From: Burkholderia gladioli
GTDB taxonomy: Bacteria > Pseudomonadota > Gammaproteobacteria > Burkholderiales > Burkholderiaceae
Length of the DNA: 64,000 bases
Reading direction: 5' to 3'
Assembly: GCF_000959725.1 (NCBI RefSeq)
Contig: NZ_CP009323.1
Location: 3,906,001 to 3,970,000 of the forward strand
Shown here one piece after another: positions 51,913 through 61,800 of this stretch. Every line of letters begins with the position of its first letter. Position 1 is the stretch's first letter. The notes below the pieces were generated by a model. It had not been told where the DNA came from, did not search any database, and saw only the letters and a program-made list of their open reading frames with translations. The translations under genes and the position numbers were made by a program.

Positions 51913-52920
51913 ATGAAATCGATGAAACGACTGCTTTTCCTCGGCGCTGCGCTGGCCTGCCTCGCGAACCCCGCCTGGTCGGCCAACTGCAGCTCCAATA
52001 CCAGTGATGGATCGGACTATTTCGTCGCCCACATGGTGGGTTTCGATCCACCGGAATTCGCGCCCGGCGCGATTCCGGTCGGCAGTGTCATCTACAGCGC
52101 CAAAGGCCGCGGCCTGAGCTTCATCAACAAGAAAAGCGGCGAGTCGCCCAGCTACCGATGCAAGACGCCGATCGCCGTCTACACGACGGGCGTTGGCATG
52201 CCGAACGACACGATCTATCCGACGTCGATCCCCAACATCGGAATGCGCATCATCAGCATCCAGGGCGTGCTGCCGCATCTATCCCCCTGGCCGAGCACCG
52301 GCGCGGGCTGGAACGAACACTATTCGATGACGGTCGAGCTGATCAAGACCGGCGAGATCACCGCCGGCGGCTACCTGAGCGGTGCCTACGCGCGATACCG
52401 CGCGGACAACGACAACGGCGAGATCCTGGTCGAGTACCGCTTCGCCTCGCCGGTCCGGGTCCAGCCGCGGGTGCCGACCTGCCGGGTCGCCACGCCCGAG
52501 GTGACGGTGCCGATGGGCACCATGAGCACCTCGATGTTCACGGGCATCGGCAGCCGCACCTTCGCGCGGCACTTCGAGATCGCGCTGAACTGCTCGGGGG
52601 GCGATACCGGCACCTCGACCAACGCCTGGGTGACGCTGACCGACGCCAGCCAGCCCGGCAACACCTCGAACGCCCTGTCGCTGACCCGCGAGTCGACCGC
52701 CTCGGGCATCGGCATCGAGATCCACCGCGACGACACCGTGCTCGGCTTCGGGCCCGACTCGGCCGCGCTCGGCAATACCAACCAGTGGTACATGGGCAAT
52801 ATCGCCCAGGGACAGGCAGGCCTGCGGGTACCGCTCACTGCGCGCTACGTGCAGACCGGCGCGAAGGTCGGCGCGGGCAGCGCCAATGCGCGCGCCACCT
52901 TCACGCTCAGCTATCAATGA
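51913..52920 (+). CDS. fimbrial tip adhesin, copy 2
   Basis: This 335-residue protein has the same plan as the gene before it: signal peptide (ANPAWSA), lectin-like domain and pilin domain. The C-terminal 200 residues match copy 1 almost residue for residue (KTGEITAGGYLSGAYA, CRVATP.VTVPMGTM, NAWVTLTDASQPGNTS, DDTVLGFGPDSA, RVGAGSANARATFTLSYQ-like). The N-terminal 130 residues match poorly, apart from NDxIYPTSIPNIGMR and FINK. The pair is a tandem duplication whose binding domains have diverged. It is the last gene of the fimbrial operon. Confidence 0.88.
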   Translation: MKSMKRLLFLGAALACLANPAWSANCSSNTSDGSDYFVAHMVGFDPPEFAPGAIPVGSVIYSAKGRGLSFINKKSGESPSYRCKTPIAVYTTGVGMPNDTIYPTSIPNIGMRIISIQGVLPHLSPWPSTGAGWNEHYSMTVELIKTGEITAGGYLSGAYARYRADNDNGEILVEYRFASPVRVQPRVPTCRVATPEVTVPMGTMSTSMFTGIGSRTFARHFEIALNCSGGDTGTSTNAWVTLTDASQPGNTSNALSLTRESTASGIGIEIHRDDTVLGFGPDSAALGNTNQWYMGNIAQGQAGLRVPLTARYVQTGAKVGAGSANARATFTLSYQ

Positions 52921-52951
52921 AATCCAGCGCGCGCCGCCGCCAGGCGCCCGG

Positions 52952-53827
52952 CTATCCCAGGCTCATCGCCAGGAAGCGCGCGGCCACGCGCGAGGGCGTG
53001 GCGGCATGCGGCACCAGGATCGAGAAGCGCCGCACCAGTGGTCGCGGCGCGATCGAGCGCTTCACCAGCGCCGCGTCGTCGCGCAGCGACATGGCCGAGA
53101 CGAAACCCACCCCCATCCCCGCCCGCACCGCCTCCTTCACCGCCTCCACGCCGGCGATCTCGAGCGCCACGCGCACCGGCACGCCGGCCCGCGCGAAGGC
53201 GCGCTCGACCAGTTGGCGCACGCCCGAGCCGGCCTCGCGCAGCACCAGCGGCGAGCCGGCCAGCGCCTCCAGCGACACCGCCTCGCCGGGCGCGGCCGCC
53301 AGCGCATGGGTGGCCGGCACGATCGCGACGATCTCGTCCTCGCGCCAGGGGTGCACCGCCGTGCCCGAAGGCAGCGCGTCGCCGGGCGGCCCCTCGATCA
53401 GGGCCAGGTCGAGCGTGCCGAGCGCGGCCACCACGTCGGCGGTGTTGCCGGTCATGGTCTGGATCGCCACGCCGGGCGCGAGGGGCCGGAACTCGGCGAT
53501 CAGGTAGGGCAGCAGGTAGCTGGCCGGCGTGGTGCTCGCGCCGATGCGCAGCGTGCCGCGCTCGACGCCGCGCACGGCATCGCGATAGGCGCGCGCCTGC
53601 GCATAGGCGTCGCGCACCTGGGCGGCCAGCGGCGCCAGCGCCTCGCCGACCGGCGTGAGCCGCACGCCGCGCCCGTCGCGCAGGTAGAGCGGCTCGCCGA
53701 ACTCGTCCTGCAACTGGCGCAACTGGCCCGACACGGCCGGCTGCGACAGGTGCAGCAACTCAGCCGCGCGGCTGATGTTGCGCAGCTCGGCGACGGTCGC
53801 GAACGTTATCAGTTGATCCGGGGTCAT
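52952..53827 (-). CDS. LysR-family regulator of the YeiE/CbbR type
   Basis: This 291-residue protein has the winged helix MTPDQLITFATVAELRNISR, AAELLHLSQPAVSGQLRQLQ and an effector domain starting TLRIGASTTPASYLLPYLIA. The later segment AGVEAVKEAVRAGMGVGFVS is typical of the CbbR/YeiE group. It is divergent from the YeiH-family gene, with a 110-base AT-rich gap, and probably controls it, as YeiE does YeiH in enteric bacteria. The effector is not known here. Confidence 0.92.
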   Translation of the reverse strand: MTPDQLITFATVAELRNISRAAELLHLSQPAVSGQLRQLQDEFGEPLYLRDGRGVRLTPVGEALAPLAAQVRDAYAQARAYRDAVRGVERGTLRIGASTTPASYLLPYLIAEFRPLAPGVAIQTMTGNTADVVAALGTLDLALIEGPPGDALPSGTAVHPWREDEIVAIVPATHALAAAPGEAVSLEALAGSPLVLREAGSGVRQLVERAFARAGVPVRVALEIAGVEAVKEAVRAGMGVGFVSAMSLRDDAALVKRSIAPRPLVRRFSILVPHAATPSRVAARFLAMSLG

Positions 53828-53879
53828 GCCGAGAAAATATCAGATTTCCCGATAATCGATGTCACTAATCACAATTTTT

Positions 53880-53891
53880 TATATCGATATA
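53880..53891. promoter_or_regulatory. palindrome in the LysR/YeiH divergent promoter
   Basis: TATATCGATATA is a perfect 12-base palindrome in the AT-rich gap between the LysR and YeiH genes, about 46 bases before the YeiH start. The nearby GATAATCGAT and ATCAGATTTCCCGAT add related half-sites. It is a good candidate for the LysR binding region. Confidence 0.5.
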
Positions 53892-53937
53892 TCCAAATTA
53901 GGATTAGCACCATCGAATCACACGTGGAAACCACCCC

Positions 53938-55020
53938 ATGTCCACCGCCAATCCCACCCTGCCGCATGCCGCCGCGCCCTCGGTGCGCGGCCAGCTCAAC
54001 GGCGTGCTGTTCGTCGCGCTGTTCGCCGCCGCGGTCACCAGCCTGTCCTCGCTGCCGGCCATCGCCCGGCTCGGCCTTTCGCCGTTGATCGTCGGCATCA
54101 TCGCCGGCACCGTCTACGGCAACGCGCTGCGCGACGGCATGCCGGCCAGCTGGGCGGCCGGCGTCAACTTCTCGGCGCGCAAGCTCCTGCGCATCGCGGT
54201 GGCCTTCTTCGGGCTGCGCGTGAGCCTGCAGGAAATCGCCCAGGTGGGCCTGCCGGGGCTGGCGGTCTCGGCGCTGATGGTGGTCAGCACCCTGCTGATC
54301 GGTACCTGGGTCGGCACGCGCCTGTTCAAGCTCGATCGCGACACGGCCCTGCTGACCGCGGCCGGCAGCGCGATCTGCGGCGCGGCCGCGGTGCTGGCCT
54401 TCGAATCGACCCTGCAATCCAAGCCGCACCAGAGCGCGATGGCGGTCGGCAGCGTGGTGCTGTTCGGCACGCTCTCGATGTTCGCCTACCCGCTCGCCTA
54501 TCACGCCGGCTGGATTCCGCTCGACGCCCAGGGCCTGGGCCTGTTCTTCGGCGGCACCATCCACGAGGTCGCCCAGGTGGTCGGCGCGGCCAGCGACGTG
54601 AGCCCGCAGGTCACGCATACCGCGACCATCGTCAAGATGACCCGCGTGATGCTGCTGGTGCCGGTGCTGCTCGCGCTCGGCGCCTGGCTGGCCCACTCGG
54701 CGCGCCAGGCGCGCGCGGCCGACGGCGCCGCGGCCGGCCACGGCAAGCGCCGGCTGGCGGTGCCCTGGTTCGCGCTCGGCTTCCTCGGCTTCGTGATCGT
54801 CAACTCGCTCGGCGTGCTGCCGGACGCCACCACCCACACCCTGAACACGCTCGACACCTTCGCCCTGACCATGGCCATGACGGCGCTGGGCATCGAGACG
54901 CGGCTCGCCCAGATCCGCGCCGCCGGCCCGCGCGCCCTGGGCGCTGGCCTGGTGCTCTATGTGTGGCTGATCGCCGGCGGCTTCGGCATCACCTGGCTAG
55001 TCGAGCGCTGGCTTGGCTGA
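53938..55020 (+). CDS. YeiH-family putative sulfate/sulfonate exporter
   Basis: This 360-residue protein has about ten membrane helices. Family motifs are GIIAGTVYGNALRDGMPASW, the AVAFFGLRVSLQEIAQVGL helix, GSAICGAAAVLAFEST and FFGGTIHEVAQVVGAA. YeiH-type proteins are PSE (putative sulfate exporter) family members; transport has been tested for few. It follows the divergent LysR regulator. The ATG at 53938 has a weak ribosome site. The ClC gene starts 76 bases downstream and may be co-transcribed. Confidence 0.9.
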   Translation: MSTANPTLPHAAAPSVRGQLNGVLFVALFAAAVTSLSSLPAIARLGLSPLIVGIIAGTVYGNALRDGMPASWAAGVNFSARKLLRIAVAFFGLRVSLQEIAQVGLPGLAVSALMVVSTLLIGTWVGTRLFKLDRDTALLTAAGSAICGAAAVLAFESTLQSKPHQSAMAVGSVVLFGTLSMFAYPLAYHAGWIPLDAQGLGLFFGGTIHEVAQVVGAASDVSPQVTHTATIVKMTRVMLLVPVLLALGAWLAHSARQARAADGAAAGHGKRRLAVPWFALGFLGFVIVNSLGVLPDATTHTLNTLDTFALTMAMTALGIETRLAQIRAAGPRALGAGLVLYVWLIAGGFGITWLVERWLG

Positions 55021-55096
55021 ACGTCCCGCCTCCTCCCCTCGCCCGGCGAATCGCGCCGCGCCCGCCGGCCCCGTCCGGCCGGCGCGGCGCGGTGCT

Positions 55097-56872
55097 ATGC
55101 TGGCGCTCGCCTTCCTACGCGCTCCCCTCGACCTCGTGCTGTCCTTCCTGCTCAAGCTGCGCACGCGCGCGCAAACGCTGTTCCGCCTGTCCGACGCGCA
55201 CACCATGCTGATCTGGTCGGTGATCGCCGGGATCAGCGGCGCATTCGCCACGATCCTGTTCCGCGAAGGCATCGACACCATCCAGCGGCTCTTTTCCGGC
55301 GCCAGCGGCAGCTTCGTGGAGATGGCCAGGCGCCTGCCCTGGCACATGCGGATCTGGATGCCGGCCGCGGGCGGTTTCCTGGCCGGCTGCGTGCTGCTGG
55401 CCGCGCAGCGTGGCAGCGCGAAACAGGCGGGCGGCGCCGACTACATGGAAGCGGTGGCGCTCGGCGACGGCATCGTGCCGGTCAGGCAGAGCCTCTGGCG
55501 CAGCGCCTCCTCGCTGCTGACGATCGGCAGCGGCGGCTCGATCGGCCGCGAGGGCCCGATGGTGCAGCTCGCCGCGCTGGCCGCCTCGCTGGTCGGCCGC
55601 CTGGCGCGCTTCGACCCGCCCCGGCTGCGCCTGCTGGTGGCCTGCGGCGCCGCGGCCGGCATCACCTCGGCCTACAACGCGCCGATCGCCGGCGCCTTCT
55701 TCGTCGGCGAGATCGTGCTCGGCGCGATCTCGATGGAGAGCTTCGGGCCGATGCTGGTCGCCTCGGTGGTGGCCAACATCACGATGCGCGAGTTCGCCGG
55801 CTACAAGCCGCCTTACGAGATGCCGGTGTTCCCCGCCGTGACCGGTTTCGAGGTGCTGGCCTTCGTCGCGCTCGGGCTGTTGTGCGGCGCGGCCGCGCCG
55901 CAGTTCCTGCGCCTGCTGGCCGCCTCGAAATCGCGCTTCCACCGGTTGCCGGTGCCCGTGCCGGTGCGGCTCGCGCTCGGCGGGCTGGCGGTCGGCATCA
56001 TCTCGGTGTGGGTGCCCGACGTCTGGGGCAACGGCTACAGCGTGGTGAACTCGATCCTGCATTCGTCCTGGACCTGGCAGGCGCTGGTGATCGTGCTGCT
56101 CTGCAAGCTGCTGGCCACCGCGGCCACCTCGGGCTCGGGCGCGATCGGCGGGATCTTCACGCCGACCCTGTTCGTCGGCGCGGCCGGCGGCGCGCTGTTC
56201 GGCCTGGGCATGCAGGCACTGCTGCCGGGCCACGTGTCGGCCGCCTACGCCTACGCGATCGTCGGCATGGGTGCCTTCCTGGCTGGCGCCACGCAGGCGC
56301 CGCTGATGGCGATCATCATGATCTTCGAGATGACGCTGAGCTACCAGGTGGTGCTGCCGCTGATGGTGTCCTGCGTGGTCGCCTACTTCGCGGCCCGCGC
56401 GCTGGGCCAGACCTCGATGTACGAGATCACGCTGCGCCGCCATCGCGAGGAGGAGGAGCGGCTGCGCCTGAAGGCGACCCAGATGCGCGCGCTGATTCAG
56501 CCCGCGCAGACCGTTGTGCGGCCCGAGGCCAGCGTCGCCGAGATGACACGCGTGTTCCTCGAATATCCGGTGAAGTATCTCTACGTGAGTGACGAGGCGG
56601 GGCATTTCCGCGGCGCGGTCGCGCTCAAGGACATCACCTCCGACCTGCTCGAGGGCCGCGATACGCAGCACAAGAGCGCGGCCGACTACGCGCATACGCC
56701 GTTTCCGCTGCTCACGCCCGACATGTCGCTGGGCACGGCGCTGGGCCATTTCATGTGCTTCCAGGGAGAGCGGCTGCCGGTGGTGGAATCGACGCAGGCG
56801 CCGGTGCTGGCCGGCGTGGTCTACAAGACCTCGCTGCTCGACGCCTATCACCGGCTCAACGGCAATCGCTGA
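55097..56872 (+). CDS. ClC chloride channel/transporter with C-terminal CBS pair (ClcB-like)
   Basis: The protein has 591 residues from the ATG at 55097; a TTG at 55013 would extend it. The ClC core has GSGGSIGREGPMVQLAAL with the gating glutamate in GREGP, GITSAYNAPIAGAFFVGEIV and GSGAIGGIFTPTLFVGAAGG with the pore Ser/Phe region. Two CBS domains follow at about 485-590 (RPEASVAEMTRVFLEYPVKY, TPDMSLGTALGHFMC). The gating glutamate favours Cl-/H+ exchange, as in bacterial ClC antiporters, although ClcB family members are named channels. The CBS pair may bind an adenine nucleotide. Confidence 0.93.
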   Translation: MLALAFLRAPLDLVLSFLLKLRTRAQTLFRLSDAHTMLIWSVIAGISGAFATILFREGIDTIQRLFSGASGSFVEMARRLPWHMRIWMPAAGGFLAGCVLLAAQRGSAKQAGGADYMEAVALGDGIVPVRQSLWRSASSLLTIGSGGSIGREGPMVQLAALAASLVGRLARFDPPRLRLLVACGAAAGITSAYNAPIAGAFFVGEIVLGAISMESFGPMLVASVVANITMREFAGYKPPYEMPVFPAVTGFEVLAFVALGLLCGAAAPQFLRLLAASKSRFHRLPVPVPVRLALGGLAVGIISVWVPDVWGNGYSVVNSILHSSWTWQALVIVLLCKLLATAATSGSGAIGGIFTPTLFVGAAGGALFGLGMQALLPGHVSAAYAYAIVGMGAFLAGATQAPLMAIIMIFEMTLSYQVVLPLMVSCVVAYFAARALGQTSMYEITLRRHREEEERLRLKATQMRALIQPAQTVVRPEASVAEMTRVFLEYPVKYLYVSDEAGHFRGAVALKDITSDLLEGRDTQHKSAADYAHTPFPLLTPDMSLGTALGHFMCFQGERLPVVESTQAPVLAGVVYKTSLLDAYHRLNGNR

Positions 56873-56945
56873 GCGCGGCGCGCGATGGCCGCGCGCGGCA
56901 CGATCGGGAAGAGGGTCGGGAAATCGAAGGAATGAGAACGAGCGC

Positions 56946-57566
56946 TCAGTTGGCGCCGCGCCCCAGCACCACGCGCGCGAAGAAACCGCCCAGGGTCGCC
57001 TCGGTCATGTCGAGCGAGACGTAGTTCGGATCGGCGATGTGGATCGCCTGCACGCCGTCGCACAACCCCATCAGGCCCACCGCGAGCTGCTCGGGCGGCA
57101 GCAGCAGCGGCGTGCCGGCCTGCTCGGCGAACATGGCGATGGTATGGGCCATGTCCTCCAGCTTCTCGCGCATGAAGGCGGTGTAGCGGGCGCGGAACTT
57201 GGCGTCGCGCGCGGCCTGCAGCTTGGCCTCGCACCACAGCATGAAGGCCGGGTTCAGGCGGATGAAGCGGCTGTAGAAGTTCAGCGCGCGCGATTCCATC
57301 TCCTCGCGCGTGCCGCCCGCGTCGAAGATCTGCTGCAGCTCGGCGCGCATCGTCTCGTGATCGCGCCGCAGCAGCTCGAGCAGCAGTTCGGCCTTGCCGC
57401 CGAAGTTCGAATAGAACGCGCCGCGCGTGTAGCCGGCCGCCGCCGCGATGTCCTCGACGCTCGCGGCGACATACCCCTTCTTCGTAAATATGGTGTTCGC
57501 GGAGTTGAGCAGGCGCTCGCGCGTCTGGTCCTTGCTCTGCTCGCGGGTCAAGCGCTTCGGTTTCAT
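56946..57566 (-). CDS. TetR-family repressor of the divergent RND efflux operon
   Basis: The protein has 206 residues from the ATG at 57566; upstream in-frame starts overlap the operator region. The helix-turn-helix is ASVEDIAAAAGYTRGAFYSNF followed by GGKAELLLELL. The C-terminal ligand domain is all-helical (NPAFMLWCEAKLQAARDAKF). It is transcribed away from an RND operon with a 169-base gap that holds an ATACA-N4-TGTAT dyad. It should repress the pump until its drug-like ligand binds. Confidence 0.92.
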   Translation of the reverse strand: MKPKRLTREQSKDQTRERLLNSANTIFTKKGYVAASVEDIAAAAGYTRGAFYSNFGGKAELLLELLRRDHETMRAELQQIFDAGGTREEMESRALNFYSRFIRLNPAFMLWCEAKLQAARDAKFRARYTAFMREKLEDMAHTIAMFAEQAGTPLLLPPEQLAVGLMGLCDGVQAIHIADPNYVSLDMTEATLGGFFARVVLGRGAN

Positions 57567-57614
57567 GGCGCGCAGTCTAGCACCAATCGGCGATCGATTC
57601 ATCTTTGCATTCAG

Positions 57615-57628
57615 ATACAACTGTGTAT
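57615..57628. promoter_or_regulatory. candidate TetR operator
   Basis: ATACA-ACTG-TGTAT is a 14-base dyad, lying in a short AT-rich patch between the divergent tetR and RND genes. AcrR/AmrR-type regulators bind similar ATAC/GTAT half-sites. Placement is right for repression of both genes. Binding is inferred. Confidence 0.55.
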
Positions 57629-57735
57629 TAGAATCCATCGCTGTTTCAGAGATGAAAACGAAAGCTTTCGTCGCCGTTCCCCGGTGGAGCCAGCCAGGCC
57701 CGCCGGCTCCGCCCGCCTTTCCTCATGAGGTTGCC

Positions 57736-58839
57736 GTGAATGCATCCGGACCCCGCGCAGTCGTCCTCCTGGGCGCCGCGCTGCTCGTCGCCGCGTGTCA
57801 TCCCAAGGACAACGGGCCGCCGCCCGCCGCCCGCCCGGTGGTGGCCACGCCGATCGCCGCCGACGGCACGACGGCGGCCGCCATCCTGCCCGGCGATATC
57901 GAGCCCCGCTACGCCACGCCGCTGTCGTTCCGGATCGGCGGCAAGATCATCGAGCGCAGCGTGCGGCTCGGCGATACCGTGAAGAAGGGCCAGGTGCTGG
58001 CCCATCTCGATCCTTCGGATCCCGAAAAGAACGCGGCCAGCGCCCAGGCCCAGCTCGACGCGGCCAGCCACGCGCTGACCTATGCCCAGCAGCAGGTCGA
58101 GCGCGACCGCGCGCAGGCGCGCGAGAAGCTGATCGCGCCGGCCCAGCTCGAACAGACCGAGAACGCCTATGCCTCGGCGCGCGCGCAGCGCGACCAGGCC
58201 GCGCAACAACTGGCGCTGGCGAAAAACCAGCTGCAATACACCAGCCTGGTGGCCGATCATGCCGGCTACATCACGGCCGAGCAGGCCGATACCGGCCAGA
58301 ACGTCTCGGCCGGGCAGGCCGTCTACCAGCTCGCCTGGTCGGGCGACGTCGACGTGGTGACCGACGTGCCCGAGACCACTCTCGCGGTGCTGCAGCCGGG
58401 CCACGAGGCGGGCGTCACGCTGCCGGCCCTGCCCGGGCGCAGCTTCCAGGCCCGCGTGCGCGAGATCGCGCCGGCCGCCGATCCGCAAAGCCGCACCTAT
58501 CGCGTGCGTCTCACGCTGGCCGAGCCGGATCCGGCCGTGCGGCTCGGCATGACCGCCAACGTCGCGCTGGCCGGCACGGCCGCCGACGGCGCGCGCTACA
58601 CGCTGCCCTCCACCGCCCTGTTCCACGAAGGCCCGAACCCGGCGGTCTGGGTGATCCGCCGCGACGACACGCTGGAGTTGCGCCGCGTCGGCATCGCGCG
58701 CTACGGCGAGAACACCATCACCGTGTCGCAGGGCCTGCAGGCCGGCGAGCGGGTGGTCCAGCAAGGCGTGCATGCCGTCAGCGCCGGCGAGAAGGTGCGC
58801 GCCGTGGCGCCGCTGCACGCGGAGGACGGCGCGTCATGA
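57736..58839 (+). CDS. RND efflux periplasmic adaptor (membrane fusion) lipoprotein
   Basis: The protein has 367 residues and starts at a GTG with GAGG five bases before it. A lipobox LVAAC (Cys17) anchors it in the inner membrane. The adaptor fold is seen as the biotinyl-lipoyl halves (SFRIGGKIIERSVRLGDTVK, TSLVADHAGYITAEQADTGQ), a helical hairpin (QAQLDAASHALTYAQQQVER) and a beta-barrel (SRTYRVRLTLAEPDPAVRLG). It links the RND pump to the outer-membrane channel. The pump gene overlaps it by four bases. Confidence 0.94.
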   Translation: MNASGPRAVVLLGAALLVAACHPKDNGPPPAARPVVATPIAADGTTAAAILPGDIEPRYATPLSFRIGGKIIERSVRLGDTVKKGQVLAHLDPSDPEKNAASAQAQLDAASHALTYAQQQVERDRAQAREKLIAPAQLEQTENAYASARAQRDQAAQQLALAKNQLQYTSLVADHAGYITAEQADTGQNVSAGQAVYQLAWSGDVDVVTDVPETTLAVLQPGHEAGVTLPALPGRSFQARVREIAPAADPQSRTYRVRLTLAEPDPAVRLGMTANVALAGTAADGARYTLPSTALFHEGPNPAVWVIRRDDTLELRRVGIARYGENTITVSQGLQAGERVVQQGVHAVSAGEKVRAVAPLHAEDGAS

Positions 58840-61800
58840 GCGAGCGCGAGGAAAGCCGTTTCAACCTGTCGGCCTGGGCGCTGCGCCACCAGGCGCTGGT
58901 CGTCTACCTGATCGTGCTGGCCACCGTGGCCGGCATCCTGGCCTATACGCGCCTGGCGCAATCGGAGGATCCGCCCTTCACCTTCCGCGTGATGGTGATC
59001 CGCACCTTCTGGCCCGGCGCGAGCGCGCGGCAGGTGCAGGAGCAGGTCACCGACCGGATCGGCCGCAAGCTGCAGGAAACCCCCGCCATCGACTTCCTGC
59101 GCAGCTATTCGCGCCCCGGCGAGTCGATGATCTTCTTCACCATGAAGGATTCGGCGCCGGTCAAGGACGTGCCGGAAACCTGGTACCAGATCCGCAAGAA
59201 GGTCGGCGACATCGGCTCGACCCTGCCGCAGGGCGTGCAGGGCCCGTTCTTCAACGACGAGTTCGGCGACGTCTACACCAACATCTGGACCCTCGACGGC
59301 GACGGCTACTCGGCCGCCCAGCTGCACGACTACGCGGACCAGTTGCGCACCGTGCTGCTGCGGGTGCCGGGCGTCGGCAAGGTCGACTACTTCGGCGACC
59401 CCGACCAGCGCATCTTCATCGAGGTCGACAACGCGCGGCTCACGCGCCTGGGCATCTCGCCGACTCAGCTCGGCCAGGCGATCAACGCGCAGAACGCGGT
59501 AGCCTCCTCGGGCGTACTGACCACCTCGAACGATCGCGTCTACATCCGCCCGAGCGGCCAGTTCGACTCGGTCGAGCAGCTCGCCGACATGGTGGTGCGC
59601 ATCAACGATCGCACCTTCCGGCTGGGCGACATCGCCACCGTCAAGCGCGGCTACGACGATCCGCCCGTCACGCAGATGCGCTCGAACGGCCGCGCCGTGC
59701 TCGGCATCGGCGTGACCATGCAGCCCGGCGGCGACGTGATCCGGCTCGGCAAGGCGCTGGAGGCCACCACCCGGCAGTTGCAGACGCAACTGCCCGCCGG
59801 CCTCAAGCTCGCCGAGGTATCGAGCATGCCGCAGGCGGTCTCGCATTCGGTGGACGACTTCCTGGAGGCGGTGGCCGAGGCGGTCGGCATCGTGCTGGTG
59901 GTGAGCCTGGTGTCGCTCGGGCTGCGCACCGGCATGGTGGTGGTGATCTCGATCCCGATCGTGCTGGCCATCACGGCGCTGTTCATGAACATGTTCGGCA
60001 TCGGCCTGCACAAGGTCTCGCTGGGCACCCTGGTGCTGGCGCTGGGCCTACTGGTGGACGACGCGATCATCGCCGTCGAGATGATGGCGGTGAAGCTCGA
60101 GCAGGGCTTCAGTCGCACCCGCGCGGCGGCCTTCGCCTATACCAGCACGGCCTTCCCGATGCTGACCGGCACCCTGGTGACGGTTTCGGGCTTCCTGCCG
60201 ATCGCGCTGGCGCAATCGAGCACCGGCGAATACACGCGCTCGATCTTCGAGGTCTCGGCGATCGCGCTGATCGCCTCCTGGTTCGCCGCGGTGGTGCTGA
60301 TTCCGCTGCTCGGCTACCACCTGCTGCCCGAGCGCAAGCGCGACGGCCACGAGGGGCCGCTGAGCGCGCATCACGACGATCACCACGAGGCGCACGACAT
60401 CTACGACACGCGCTTCTACAAGCGGCTGCGCGGCTGGATCGGCTGGTGCATCGAGCGCCGCTTCGTGGTGCTGGTCATCACCGTCGCGTTGTTCGTGGTG
60501 GCGCTGGGCGGCTTCTCGATGATCCCTCAGCAGTTCTTCCCGAGCTCGGACCGCCCCGAGCTGCTGATCGACGTGCGGCTGCCCGAGGGCGCCTCGTTCC
60601 CCGCCACGCTGGAGCAGACCAAGCGCCTGGAGAAGGTGCTGGAGAACCGGCCCGAGATCGACCACACGGTCAGCTTCGTCGGCACCGGCGCGCCGCGCTT
60701 CTACCTGCCGCTGGACCAGCAACTGGCGCAGCCGAACTTCGCGCAGTTCGTGGTCACGGCCAAGTCGGTGGAGGCGCGCGAGAAGCTCGCCAGCTGGCTG
60801 GCGCCGACCCTGCGCGAGCAGTTCCCGGCGATCCGCTGGCGCCTGTCGCGGCTCGAGAACGGCCCGCCAGTCGGTTATCCGGTGCAGTTCCGCGTCAGCG
60901 GCGACAGCATCGCGACGGTGCGCTCGATCGCCGAGAAGGTGGCGGCCCAGGTGCGCCAGGACGCGCGCTCGGTGAACGTGCAGTTCGACTGGGACGAGCC
61001 GGCCGAGCGCTCGGTGCGCTTCGAGCTCGACCAGAAGAAGGCGCGCGAGCTGAACGTCACCTCGCAGGACGTCTCGAACTTCCTCGCCATGACCCTGCAG
61101 GGCACCACCGTCACGCAGTATCGCGAGCGCGACAAGCTGATCGCGGTCGACCTGCGCGCGCCGAAGGCCGATCGCGTCGATCCGTCCCGGCTCGCCACAC
61201 TGGCCATGCCCACGCCGAGCGGCCCGGTGCCGCTGGGCACGCTCGGCCGCTTCAAGGACACGCTCGAGTACGGCGTGATCTGGGAGCGCGACCGCCAGCC
61301 GACCATCACGGTACAGGCCGACGTGCGGGGCGGCGCGCAAGGCATCGACGTCACGCACGCGATCGACAAGCAACTCGACGGCCTGCGCGCGCAACTGCCG
61401 GTGGGCTACCGGATCGAGATCGGCGGCTCGGTCGAGGAAAGCGGCAAGGCCCAGGCCTCGATCAACGCGCAGATGCCGCTGCTGGCGATCGCCGTGCTGA
61501 CCCTGCTGATGATCCAGCTGCAGAGCTTCTCGCGCGTGCTGATGGTGGTGCTGACCGCGCCGCTCGGCCTGATCGGGGTGGCCGCCACCCTGCTGCTGTT
61601 CGGCCAGCCATTCGGCTTCGTGGCGATGCTGGGGGTGATCGCGATGTTCGGCATCATCATGCGCAACTCGGTGATCCTGGTCGACCAGATCGAGCAGGAC
61701 ATCGCCGCGGGCCACGGCCGCTTCGACGCCATCGTCGGCGCCACGGTACGGCGCTTCCGGCCCATCACGCTGACCGCGGCGGCCGCCGTGCTGGCCTTGA

